A DNA stretch of 64,000 nt from Cyanobacteria bacterium OH_PDB_230 (lineage in GTDB: Bacteria > Cyanobacteriota > Vampirovibrionia > Gastranaerophilales > Gastranaerophilaceae): positions 310,001 to 374,000 of the forward strand of contig JAEZSO010000001.1 of NCBI GenBank assembly GCA_023421795.1, in the 5' to 3' direction. Below are positions 26,498-34,509 of the stretch, in pieces. The translations under genes were made by a program, and so were the position numbers. How positions within the stretch are numbered: the first letter of the stretch is position 1; every line of letters starts with the position of its first letter. The notes under the pieces are model-generated. The model saw only the letters and a program-made list of their open reading frames with translations. It did no database searches and was not told where the DNA came from.

Positions 26498-27109
26498 TTA
26501 ATTGAAAGACAAGGTTATTATTGCTTGATACGAGCCGGTTTCATCGTCCGTAGAAAAGGTCCCGTTTAAAGGTGTATTTACCGGTACTGTTACGGAAGTT
26601 GGGGTTTGGCCTCTGTTTGTTAATGTCAAATCCCAATTTTTGTTTGTTGAGTTATAAGTTACACTCAATTTACCGGCGGTGGCGGCTGGATTATTTATTT
26701 GATACGCAATAGCATTTGGATTGTTTGCTGCTGTTGGAGTTCCGCTTTTTATATCGGTTAGTGAAGAAATTGGAGGTAAGGTTGTTGAATTAGTTAAAAT
26801 AATATAATTGGTTGAACTGATATTGAAGACAGAATTCTGTAAGCCTCCTTGTGTATTTGCTTTTGCGGATAAAGTTAATGACTGTGAGTTTTTAGAATTT
26901 GTTGTTATCATAAACGCAGGAGTGAAGGCAGCAGAAAGAGCCCCTGTATCAACGTTTATTGTTGCAGAAGTATTTCCTCCGTTTGTAGTGACAGAGTTTG
27001 TTTGTGGACAAGTTGTAGAGAAATAATAGGTCGCGGTTTGTGCTGCATATACTCCTTGATAACAAGATAGAAGCGCACACACGATCATAACAATAAGTTT
27101 TTTATTCAT
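26498..27109 (-). CDS. Pilin-like subunit B
   Basis: The 203-residue secreted protein has a signal peptide ending GVYA. The core TNGGNTSATINVDTGALSAAFTPAFMITTNSKNSQSLTLSAKA aligns directly with pilin A. The C-terminus DDETGSYQAIITLSFN matches the pilin A ending, resembling the terminal beta strand of CS1-type pilins. It has one cysteine in the N-terminal part, TTCPQ. It follows the intergenic hairpin and has only a weak purine site, so it is probably made at a lower level than pilin A. Confidence 0.72.
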   Translation of the reverse strand: MNKKLIVMIVCALLSCYQGVYAAQTATYYFSTTCPQTNSVTTNGGNTSATINVDTGALSAAFTPAFMITTNSKNSQSLTLSAKANTQGGLQNSVFNISSTNYIILTNSTTLPPISSLTDIKSGTPTAANNPNAIAYQINNPAATAGKLSVTYNSTNKNWDLTLTNRGQTPTSVTVPVNTPLNGTFSTDDETGSYQAIITLSFN

Positions 27110-27122
27110 TTTTTCTCTCTGC

Positions 27123-27162
27123 TTAAGGAAAAGGGCGAGGCTTACCTTGCCCTTTTCCTTAA
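27123..27162 (-). promoter_or_regulatory. Strong intercistronic stem-loop after the major pilin gene
   Basis: An 18-bp stem (one G-U pair) with a CTTA loop fills the gap between pilin A and pilin B. There is no T run on the minus strand after it, so it resembles an RNA-stabilising or processing hairpin more than a full terminator. It could set subunit ratios by protecting upstream mRNA or causing partial termination. Confidence 0.65.
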
Positions 27163-27166
27163 CTAT

Positions 27167-27799
27167 TTAAACGAATGATAAAGTTACAACTGCTTGATAT
27201 GAACCGACTTCATCGTCTGCTGAAAAAGTATTTGCAGCAGGAAGTCCGATTGGTACAGTTAATGACGTATTTGTATTTCCTTTGTGAGTTAATGTTGCAT
27301 CCCAATATTGTCCCGGGTTATTCCAAGTATAAGTTAGTTGCCCTCCAATATTAGATGGTGTGGTTACTGTGTACGAAATGGCATTAGAGTTATTTGCAGG
27401 ATCAGTACTACCTGCTTTAATGTCTGCTATAGCTGCTGCTGTCGGGATAGAACCTGCTGCTGTGTTTGCGAGAATAATGTGGTTTGTTGTTCCATCGCCG
27501 TAGAGAGCATTAACTAATGGACCTGCTTGGTCGGTCAATGTGGCTTTCAATGTTAGTGATTGTGATGCTGATGAGTTGCACTTAATCGTAAATCCAGGGG
27601 TAAGTGCAGTGTTTAGGTTTCCCGTATCAGGATCAATTACCGATGTAAGGTTACCACCGTTAGTAACTATGGACCTTGATAGCGCCAAAGTTCCAGTGAT
27701 GGTTTGCGATGCAGTAGTTGCCGCATTAACTTCGTGTTGCAGACTCAGGCTAATAGCTCCAATCGCCAACATCGCTGACAGTAGTTTTAGTTTTTTCAT
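27167..27799 (-). CDS. Pilin-like subunit A (probable major pilin)
   Basis: The 210-residue protein has a signal peptide ending EVNA. The mature start ATTASQTITGTLALSRSI has the alternating hydrophobic pattern of a donor strand. The core contains VIDPDTGNLNTALTPGFTIKC and SASQSLTLKATL, and the C-terminus is DDEVGSYQAVVTLSFV. A single cysteine is visible. It has the strongest ribosome site of the cluster (GAAGGAGGAATC before the ATG) and is followed by the stable hairpin. Both features suggest it is the abundant shaft subunit. Confidence 0.75.
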   Translation of the reverse strand: MKKLKLLSAMLAIGAISLSLQHEVNAATTASQTITGTLALSRSIVTNGGNLTSVIDPDTGNLNTALTPGFTIKCNSSASQSLTLKATLTDQAGPLVNALYGDGTTNHIILANTAAGSIPTAAAIADIKAGSTDPANNSNAISYTVTTPSNIGGQLTYTWNNPGQYWDATLTHKGNTNTSLTVPIGLPAANTFSADDEVGSYQAVVTLSFV

Positions 27800-27825
27800 T
27801 TTGATTCCTCCTTCGACTAATTTTC

Positions 27826-28668
27826 TTAAATTTTATTTAATGCTGTTTTGTCAGGGACAAAAAATATTTCCTTTTTTAAAATTTTTTCTTTGCCGTGTTC
27901 GTCTTTATATGTCAGTATAAATTTTACTTTGTATTCTTGACCGTCTATAATATCTTCTTTGGGGATGTCAATTTGCTGTACTCGTTCTAAAAATTTGCCG
28001 CCTTCAACAGTTGAGCCATTTACATCAAATTGTTTTATTAATTTATCTCCTTGAGAGATGCAACCGTATCCTCCATAACGAATTTTACTATTTCCTAGCG
28101 ATGATACTTTGTATTCACAAGCAAACTTATCTTCGATTTTTTTGAAAACAACAGAATCAAGGGTTCCCTTTTTTGTATAATTTCCTTTATCTAGATAAAT
28201 CGGGACTCCTACTCTTGTCTTAACAATTATTTTTCCACCTGCTTGTCCATTTGCTTTTCTTATAACAATTTCTTTTGTGTCAACATCTTCTAAAAACAAT
28301 ACTAATCTTGACTCTCCATTTGGCAGAGTTTTTAAGTCAGTGACAGTAAATCTGATTTTTTGTTCAATGCCGTCTTTACAAGTAAACTCAGTCGGATAAA
28401 ACTTTATGTTGCCTAAAAGTGAATTTGTTTGATTTTTATCTTCTAATTCAACGAAGTGTCCTTTGTTGTCGTACTCAAAAAATACAGGATAAACTTTGAA
28501 TCTTATTGTTTCATCTTTACCTCCTTCTACGCTGAAAGATCCTGTAATATAATCTTTATTTGTTTTATTTGCATCAAGTTCAAGATAGCTAGGAGAAACT
28601 CTTACAGCTGCATTTGCAATATTTATCGAAAACATTAATAAAAGGAGTAAAATTACTTTTTTTATCAT
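27826..28668 (-). CDS. Periplasmic fimbrial chaperone
   Basis: The 280-residue protein has a signal peptide ending ANAA. Two immunoglobulin-like domains follow. The first starts VRVSPSYLELDANKTNKDYITGSFSVEGG (strand A1 and loop) and contains IRFTVTDLKTLPNGESRLVLFLED, the F-G strand region of pilus chaperones. A linker precedes the second domain, starting near KGTLDSVVFKKIEDK. It keeps pilins folded until they reach the usher. It lies between the putative tip gene (1-bp overlap) and pilin A (26-bp gap) and has a good GGAG site. The sequence is distant from PapD. Confidence 0.75.
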   Translation of the reverse strand: MIKKVILLLLLMFSINIANAAVRVSPSYLELDANKTNKDYITGSFSVEGGKDETIRFKVYPVFFEYDNKGHFVELEDKNQTNSLLGNIKFYPTEFTCKDGIEQKIRFTVTDLKTLPNGESRLVLFLEDVDTKEIVIRKANGQAGGKIIVKTRVGVPIYLDKGNYTKKGTLDSVVFKKIEDKFACEYKVSSLGNSKIRYGGYGCISQGDKLIKQFDVNGSTVEGGKFLERVQQIDIPKEDIIDGQEYKVKFILTYKDEHGKEKILKKEIFFVPDKTALNKI

Positions 28669-29567
28669 TAATTCTCCGTTTCTAACCTATATTCAAATTC
28701 TTCTGATCTTGAACCAGCGGGAATAAAATGGTCATCTGGACCTTTGACTAAATAATCAATGTTTATTATTTTTTTATCTAAACAATTTAATGAGTCATTT
28801 ACCGTTGCTTTTCCAGAAGCAAGCAGAATTTGATTTTCACTTAGATTCATGTATTCATTTGTCAAATTGCAAATTACAGAACTATCTCCTCCTAAAACTT
28901 TGACAAAGTAAGTAAGTTTTGCATCTTTAGATACAGAACTTTTTCTTATGAATAGTTTCCAATTTTTGTTAGAACTTACATATAAACTTACAGGTACAGA
29001 AAGGTTTTGAGAACTACCTTTCCTTAATATTTTATCTTTATCGATTGAAAGATTTACTACCTTATTTGAAAAAGTAATAGAAGCTATTTCGTCCTGTTTA
29101 AATCTGAGGCTGTAAATATCCTCTGCCTCAACCGTATTCCCCCCGACTAAAGTGAATTTAAAATCTGCCAAATAAACTCCCGGCCTGTCAGAGTCACAAG
29201 TTTTAAGATTTAGTGAAAGATTTAAATTGTTGACCCCATTTGTATTTCCTGTTTTTATGTCAATAACTTTGCCAGACTCAAAATTTGAAATTGGAGTTCC
29301 CCCAAGCTCCGTTATCTCTAATCTCGAAATAGGGATAGAATAATTCGGGTCATCTTGGTTTCTTACAGCATAATCAAGCGGTTCTACTCGCAGTTTCCAG
29401 TGGCCCGTTGTAGTAAATGACAAGTTTATTGGTTGAGAAATTTTATTAGCAAATTTTACAGGGTTGGAGAATTTTTCAACTTTTAAAGTTTCAGAATGCC
29501 CAGCAGTGGGAAATAATAAGACAATAGCTAAAATATAAAATAGTAAATTTCTTCTGAATAAAGGCAT
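28668..29567 (-). CDS. Putative tip adhesin or minor fimbrial subunit
   Basis: The protein has 299 residues from the ATG at 29567, where AGGA lies 5 nt upstream; the ATG at 29579 has no clear site. A hydrophobic signal sequence ends near GHSE. The mature part looks like two beta-sandwich domains (about 30 to 165 and 170 to 299), each with strands such as INLSFTTTGHWKLRVEPLD and SVPVSLYVSSNKNWKLFIRK. Cysteines occur in LKTCDSD, SVICNLT and LNCLDKK. First position in the operon and double-domain size are typical of tip adhesins. No adhesin family is recognised, so the role is inferred from context. Confidence 0.6.
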   Translation of the reverse strand: MPLFRRNLLFYILAIVLLFPTAGHSETLKVEKFSNPVKFANKISQPINLSFTTTGHWKLRVEPLDYAVRNQDDPNYSIPISRLEITELGGTPISNFESGKVIDIKTGNTNGVNNLNLSLNLKTCDSDRPGVYLADFKFTLVGGNTVEAEDIYSLRFKQDEIASITFSNKVVNLSIDKDKILRKGSSQNLSVPVSLYVSSNKNWKLFIRKSSVSKDAKLTYFVKVLGGDSSVICNLTNEYMNLSENQILLASGKATVNDSLNCLDKKIINIDYLVKGPDDHFIPAGSRSEEFEYRLETEN

Positions 29568-29724
29568 ATAGATCCTCATTACGGAGAGTATTTTTGCTCT
29601 TAATATAAAAATTTAATATAGTTCTGTTGATTATTTTTTTTGATAATTATTTTTTGCCATAGCATATAACTTGAATTTTTATTATTTAACTTTAAAGTAT
29701 ATAAGATGAGCAAAAGAGGATCTA

Positions 29725-30564
29725 ATGAAAAAATTTTTTAGTATGGTATTTTTATTTGTGTGTGCAATGTCCCTTGAAAAAGCTTATTGCGCAACAACTG
29801 CATCTCAAACTATTAATGCAACCTTAACTAGAGTGACACCCCCAGGTCCAGGACCAGGTCCAGGCCCTGTCATTCCGGGAGGAGCCGTTGTCGGCATTGT
29901 TGGCGGAGGTGTTGCGGCAGGATCCAGTGCGTTAGCATTTGCGCCTTTATTGTTGGCAGGACTCACCCCTGATGGAGTTATTAGTGCTGCTGCTCCTATT
30001 GACTGTGTTCCTTGTCAGCAAGATCTTTTACAAAAGGCGATAATGCATTTTTTTTGTACAACAGATTACTGTTCTGCTTTGGAAAAAATGAAATGTAATG
30101 GAAAGTTCTACATAGTTCAGAATAATGAAACTATCAGAAATGGATCTTTTGATGTGCAAAAAATTATTTTGCCTATCGATTTTAAGAATGCTAAAAAAAT
30201 AAAAATAAATGTGACTATAGCTTCTGAAAATTACAAAGAAGTCAACGGAGAGCCTGAATTAGCTCTAGGAATATATAAAGACATAAGCACATGTGATTTA
30301 AATAAAAAATTCGAGACTCAACAGTTTTTGCATGGCTATTTAATGAAAAAATATACAATACCATTAAAAATAACTGATAAGACTTACAGTTGCGGTATTC
30401 AAAAACTTACCGGGGAGATAAATCTTAAAGATATTAAATTAACAGAATATCCATTTCATACTGTTGTCACGTTCACAGAAAATGGGTTTCACCGTAACCA
30501 ACTTCAACAGAATCCTAAAGTTAAAATGTATGCATATGTCATAGAATTTGAAAAAATAAGCTAA
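29725..30564 (+). CDS. Secreted protein with pilin-like N-terminal strand
   Basis: The 279-residue protein has a signal peptide ending AYCA. The mature start ATTASQTINATLTRV is nearly that of pilin A, then comes a Pro-Gly run (residues 38 to 50), a Gly/Ala-rich hydrophobic stretch (55 to 83) and a soluble C-terminal domain. Cysteines occur in CVPCQQ, FFCTTDYC, MKCNG, STCDL and YSCGIQK. The ribosome site is AGAGGA. It is divergent from the pilus operon across a 145-bp gap. Shared N-terminal sequence suggests it enters the same fibre or was built from a pilin start. The C-terminal fold is unknown. Confidence 0.55.
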   Translation: MKKFFSMVFLFVCAMSLEKAYCATTASQTINATLTRVTPPGPGPGPGPVIPGGAVVGIVGGGVAAGSSALAFAPLLLAGLTPDGVISAAAPIDCVPCQQDLLQKAIMHFFCTTDYCSALEKMKCNGKFYIVQNNETIRNGSFDVQKIILPIDFKNAKKIKINVTIASENYKEVNGEPELALGIYKDISTCDLNKKFETQQFLHGYLMKKYTIPLKITDKTYSCGIQKLTGEINLKDIKLTEYPFHTVVTFTENGFHRNQLQQNPKVKMYAYVIEFEKIS

Positions 30565-30580
30565 ATTTAAAACTATAGAT

Positions 30581-30661
30581 TATCAACCACCAGCTCCAAG
30601 AGTTAAGCTACAAAAATCTAACTTACTAAATTTAAAACTGGACCAAAAACTGGGGACTTGA
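30581..30661 (+). pseudogene. IS3-family OrfB C-terminal fragment
   Basis: The plus-strand frame reads YQPPAPRVKLQKSNLLNLKL and ends at TGA 30659 to 30661. It aligns with the YRPPAP end of IS3-family OrfB, as at 22750. Only 26 codons remain, and the tail after PPAP differs from the 22.8-kb copy, so it comes from another related element. Confidence 0.65.
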
Positions 30662-30737
30662 CATTTGCAGACTTTCCTCTCTGATATATCTGGTTTTTGA
30701 ACGATATGTATTACTGACTGTCATTGACGTTGAGGGC

Positions 30738-31017
30738 TTAATAGTTCCCCGATAAAGCTTCATTTAAAATGAGTTTTTCAAGAGTTAACTCAGCTATTGC
30801 TTTTTTCAGGCGAGCATTTTCTAGTTGAAGATTTTTAAGTTCTTTTTCTCGCGGAATCTGCATTCCACCATATTGTTTTCTCCATATTTAATAGGTGTTC
30901 AGTGATATCCAAATCTTAGCAAGCGATTGGGACAGTTTTTCCCTGACTTATCATTACCTCAATTTGGCAGAGCGTCGCAATAATCTCTTCCGGTTTAACT
31001 TTAACGCCTTTTTTCAT
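30738..31017 (-). pseudogene. Degraded IS3-family OrfA
   Basis: The frame starts MKKGVKVKPEEIIATLCQIE at 31017 and contains GKTVPIAC then a stop and DLDI. It resumes after a shift as WRKQYGGMQIPREKEL and ends NARLKKAIAELTLEKLILNE before a stop at 30738. This is the usual helix-turn-helix plus leucine zipper of OrfA, with an in-frame stop and a frameshift. No OrfB follows on this strand. Confidence 0.85.
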
Positions 31018-31072
31018 GCTTTTTAGTTCTTTCTTGTTGTCAATATTTTACCAAAATACTAATTCTATTTCC

Positions 31073-31097
31073 GGATCAATTATACGGGGGCAGGACA
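31073..31097 (-). mobile_element. Left inverted-repeat end of IS3-family element
   Basis: A 25-bp end lying 56 bp upstream of the OrfA pseudogene, the expected place for a left end. Outer bases are TGT on the minus strand. It matches the right end at 22787 to 22811 in 21 of 25 positions by eye. Confidence 0.65.
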
Positions 31098-31163
31098 ATT
31101 ATGTGTGAAATATGTTAGAATGGACAGAAATTAATATAAAATAAATCTGGCGGTAGTTAACTT

Positions 31164-32345
31164 ATGAATGCATGCAATAAATACAAAAGTACAACTTCAT
31201 TTTTAATAAATAAAAACTTTGTTTCAGAAGACTATAAATATCACGACATTCTCAGCTTAGAAAACTTTAAAAAAGTTCAAAAGGAAATTATCGATTGGCA
31301 AAACTACAAAGCCACGCCTCTTCATTCTTTAGACAGCCTTGCTCTGAAGGTTGGTGTCAATAAAATATATTACAAAGATGAACACCACAGGTTTGGGTTA
31401 AAAAGCTTTAAAGCTCTTGGTGGAGCGTATGCAGTGGCTAGATTGTTAATTGAAGAATTAAAGAAAAAAGGAATCGATGCAAATTCAAAAGATTTAATCG
31501 ATAGAACATATTATCCAATCACCAAAGAAATAACGGTATCGTGCGCAACCGACGGGAACCACGGCAAATCGGTCGCCTGGGGAGCTAATATGTTCGGATG
31601 CAAATGCGAAATCTTTATACACTCATTAGTGAGTGAAAACAGAAAAAATGAAATAGAAAAATTCGGAGCTAACGTAACCAGAATAGACGGAAATTATGAT
31701 GATTCTGTAAAAATAGCTTCTGAAACGGCTAAAGAAAAAAAATATTTTGTGATTTCTGACACTTCATATGAAGGTTACACCGAAATTCCAAAAAACGTTA
31801 TGCAAGGATATACCGTTATGGTAAATGAGGCGCTTGAACAAATGAAAGAAAAACCAACTCATATATTTTTGCAAGGCGGAGTCGGAGGAATGGCAGCTGC
31901 TGTAGTATCTTTTTGCCAAGAAATTTACGGTAAAGATTCTCCTAAATTTATCATTGTAGAACCAAAAAATGCGGATTGTCTTTTTCAAAGCGCGAAACAG
32001 GGGAAACCTGCGGTTGTTGAAGGACAGCTGGAAACAATAATGGCAGGCTTGTCTTGCGGTGAAGTTTCGCTTTTAGCTTGGGATATACTTAAAAACAGCA
32101 TATTCGCCTTTGTTACTGTTGAAGATGACTGTATAGCTCCAACTATGCAATTGCTCGCGAATAACGAGACCCCCATAATAGCTGGAGAATCAGGGGTCGC
32201 GGGACTCGCAGGGTTTTTAATTATTGCAAACGATGAAGAAAATAGAAAACAACTAGGCATAGATAAAAATTCTAAAATATTATTTTTTGGAACGGAAGGC
32301 GATACTGACACTCAGATGTATAAAAAACTAATCTCGCAGTCTTAA
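31164..32345 (+). CDS. dpaL: Diaminopropionate ammonia-lyase
   Basis: The 393-residue PLP enzyme of the threonine synthase fold has the Schiff-base lysine in GLKSFKALGGAYAV (near residue 77), with TVSCATDGNHGKSVAWGA near 130. HIFLQGGVGGMAAAV near 232 is the phosphate-binding glycine loop. Length and the DGNHG and GGVGG segments match YgeX/DpaL, which converts 2,3-diaminopropionate to pyruvate and ammonia. It stands alone between IS debris and tRNA-Ala. A threonine dehydratase is less likely because of the overall segment pattern. Confidence 0.85.
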   Translation: MNACNKYKSTTSFLINKNFVSEDYKYHDILSLENFKKVQKEIIDWQNYKATPLHSLDSLALKVGVNKIYYKDEHHRFGLKSFKALGGAYAVARLLIEELKKKGIDANSKDLIDRTYYPITKEITVSCATDGNHGKSVAWGANMFGCKCEIFIHSLVSENRKNEIEKFGANVTRIDGNYDDSVKIASETAKEKKYFVISDTSYEGYTEIPKNVMQGYTVMVNEALEQMKEKPTHIFLQGGVGGMAAAVVSFCQEIYGKDSPKFIIVEPKNADCLFQSAKQGKPAVVEGQLETIMAGLSCGEVSLLAWDILKNSIFAFVTVEDDCIAPTMQLLANNETPIIAGESGVAGLAGFLIIANDEENRKQLGIDKNSKILFFGTEGDTDTQMYKKLISQS

Positions 32346-32464
32346 AACGCTTTCTGAAAAAATGAAACAAGACAAAGTACTAGAAGAAGGGCGCTGAAAA
32401 GTAAGAATCTCCTCAAGCAGATAAGTTTTATCTACCAATCGTCAAAATATCAATTTACATAATA

Positions 32465-32494
32465 AAAAACCGATTCTATAAGAACCGGTTTTTT
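32465..32494 (-). terminator. Rho-independent terminator of tRNA-Ala
   Basis: A hairpin of about 13 bp with one mismatch (arms AAAAACCG and CGGTTTTT outermost) starts one base after the encoded CCA of the minus-strand tRNA and gives a T run. It could also terminate dpaL from the other side. Confidence 0.75.
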
Positions 32495-32495
32495 A

Positions 32496-32571
32496 TGGTG
32501 GAGGATACAAGATTCGAACTTGCGACATCCTGCGTGCAAGGCAGGCGCTCTACCAACTGAGCTAATCCCCC
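32496..32571 (-). tRNA. tRNA-Ala(TGC)
   Basis: A 76-nt cloverleaf on the minus strand. The acceptor GGGGGAT pairs with ATCCTCC (one G-U pair), the D arm has AGCTCAGTTGGTAGAGC, and the anticodon loop carries TGC. The T loop is TTCGAAT, the discriminator is A, and CCA is encoded. Confidence 0.95.
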
Positions 32572-32794
32572 TCAGTGATTATTATAATATCATAACAATA
32601 AAAAAAATCAACAAGCTTTTTTATATAATTCTTTCTATACTTCAAAAAATAAAGAAGGCATCAAGAATCTTTTTCTTGTATAAAATAGAATCTACCTTGA
32701 ATGTTTTGTTTTATTTTATTTTGCCAGATAATCATTGCTTCTAAAGGTTCTAAGAATCAATTACAGACTTAGATGCCGCATATAATTGCATAAT

Positions 32795-32824
32795 AAAAGA
32801 CCGACTCTAATGAATCGGTCTTTT
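32795..32824 (-). terminator. Terminator hairpin beside the tRNA-end remnant
   Basis: A 10-bp stem (AAAAGACCGA with TCGGTCTTTT) with a 10-nt loop stands one base from a CCA in the same layout as the tRNA-Ala terminator. Confidence 0.65.
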
Positions 32825-33147
32825 ATGGTGGTGGATGTAGTCTGCTCAGCAATAGTCTCCTTCTGAAATCCTTGTTTATGGGAATTAACAGGGATTTTTT
32901 CCGTTTTTTAGGTGTTTTGATGTGATTTTTGACATTTAAAGCTGAGTGATAATAGGTATTTCCGATACTAATTCCCTAAAGAAATAACAGGGATTTATCA
33001 GGGAACACTAAATGATTTGCTGCCTATTTTTAGCAGAAATACTTGCCTATTTTTTTGTGCATTTTTGAAAATACTAATATAAGGCAACGCTCAGTGCCTA
33101 TTTAAAACGTTAATTAATCTTCTCTGGCAACATAAGATTACCAATTA

Positions 33148-33184
33148 AATTACATTAGAAGCCCATATTGCTTCTAATGTAATT
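33148..33184. promoter_or_regulatory. Perfect 15-bp inverted repeat before the methylase gene
   Basis: Arms AATTACATTAGAAGC and GCTTCTAATGTAATT flank a 7-nt loop, ending 22 bp before the methylase ATG. It could be a regulator binding site or a leader hairpin; there is no T run directly after it. Confidence 0.5.
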
Positions 33185-33206
33185 ACTTAACAAAAGGAGA
33201 AACATC

Positions 33207-34508
33207 ATGGCAGATGTAAGCAAAAACACCGGGGATCAGATTAATGTAGTTTTGAAAAATGAAACTGAACTAAAAGCTAACCCCAAAAACGCTAGAACAC
33301 ATAGCAAAAAGCAAATTTACAAAGTTGCCCAAAGCATTGAAAAGTTTGGTTTTACAACACCAGTCTTAATTGACAAAGAAGGTATGATTGTTGCCGGACA
33401 TTGTCGATACCTTGCGGCTAAGCAACTTGGAATAAAAGAAATACCGACTATATGTTTAGAACATTTGTCACCAGAAGAGATTAGGGCCTACGCTATAGCA
33501 GATAATAAACTTGCGTTAGAAGCTGGTTGGGACGAGGAAGTCTTAAAAATTGAATTAGAAGAATTGATGAACTTGGACTTCGATATTGAGTTAACCGGAT
33601 TCGATATACCTGAAATTGACATGATAGTTCTTGATCCGTCTGATGAAAAACAGAAAAAGACAGATAAGTGTGACGAAATAGATGATGCGGTTAATGTTCC
33701 TAAAGTGGTTGAACCCGGTGATATTTATCAACTGGGTAAGCATAGGTTAATTTGTGCAGACAGTACAAAATCCGAAACTTATGAACGTCTTCTTCAGGGG
33801 GAAAAAGCAAACATAGTGTTTAATGACAGCCCTTTTAATGTTAAGGTAAATGGTCATGTCTGTGAAAGTGGGAAACATCAAGAATTTGCCATGGCATCTG
33901 GAGAGATGACTAATGATGAGTTTACAAACTTCTTGCGTATATCAATGCAAAATTTAGTTAAAAATTCAACAGAGGGCTCAATCCACTTTGAATGTATGGA
34001 CTGGAGACATAGTAAAAATATGCTTGATGCAGCCGATGGTGTGTATTCAGAGTTAAAAAACATTTGTGTTTGGGATAAAGGTTCAGGAGGAATGGGGTCT
34101 TTGTATCGAAGTCAACATGAATTTGTTTTTGTCTTTAAAAATGGCATTGGTAAACATCAAAACAATGTCGAATTAGGAAAACATGGACGTTACAGGACCA
34201 ATATCTGGCAATACCCAGGGGTTAGAGCGTCAAATCCCAATTCGCTTGAAGATTTAAAGCTTCATCCGACAGTAAAACCTGTTTCTATGATTATGGACGC
34301 AATTTTAGATTGTTCTAAACCAAATGACATAATCCTTGATAATTTTGCCGGTTCCGGTAGTACATTACTTGCTGCAGAAAGAACAAAGCGCAGAGCATAT
34401 GTTATTGAATATGAACCTCATTACTGTGATGTGATTATTTATCGCTACAAACAGCTATTTCCCAAAAATGAAGTTAAATTAATTTCAAAGCAGAAAGTAG
34501 AGGCATAA
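33207..34508 (+). CDS. DNA methyltransferase with N-terminal ParB-like domain
   Basis: The protein has 433 residues. Residues 10 to 110 form a ParB/sulfiredoxin-like domain (IEKFGFTTPVLIDKEGMIVAGHCRYLAAKQLG). The rest is a beta-class adenine/cytosine-N4 methylase: motif IV comes first, as NDSPFN near residue 208, and motif I later as FAGSGSTLLAAE near 379. Relatives have DPPY at motif IV; here it is DSPF, so activity needs testing. VNGHVCESGKHQEFAMASGEM is the family-specific segment of phage and island enzymes. The ribosome site AAGGAG is good. The DUF5681 gene starts one base after its stop. Confidence 0.85.
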   Translation: MADVSKNTGDQINVVLKNETELKANPKNARTHSKKQIYKVAQSIEKFGFTTPVLIDKEGMIVAGHCRYLAAKQLGIKEIPTICLEHLSPEEIRAYAIADNKLALEAGWDEEVLKIELEELMNLDFDIELTGFDIPEIDMIVLDPSDEKQKKTDKCDEIDDAVNVPKVVEPGDIYQLGKHRLICADSTKSETYERLLQGEKANIVFNDSPFNVKVNGHVCESGKHQEFAMASGEMTNDEFTNFLRISMQNLVKNSTEGSIHFECMDWRHSKNMLDAADGVYSELKNICVWDKGSGGMGSLYRSQHEFVFVFKNGIGKHQNNVELGKHGRYRTNIWQYPGVRASNPNSLEDLKLHPTVKPVSMIMDAILDCSKPNDIILDNFAGSGSTLLAAERTKRRAYVIEYEPHYCDVIIYRYKQLFPKNEVKLISKQKVEA

Positions 34509-34509
34509 G

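Larger units (their letters stand above)
32582..33206. other. Gene-poor junction with a possible tRNA 3'-end remnant
   Basis: This is 625 bp without a credible gene. At 32795 to 32824 there is a 10-bp terminator hairpin. At 32826 to 32836 the minus strand reads ATCCACCACCA, the same layout (CCA, one T, A-rich hairpin) as the intact tRNA-Ala terminator region 330 bp away. No T arm or anticodon arm follows. Further right, AACAGGGATTT occurs twice (near 32888 and 32990), and an inverted repeat lies at 33148. It may mark an insertion edge. Confidence 0.45.

Noticed and set aside
32520..32744. Plus-strand open frame of 74 codons
   Set aside because: Its first part is the antisense of tRNA-Ala, it has no ribosome site and the rest is low-complexity AT-rich DNA.
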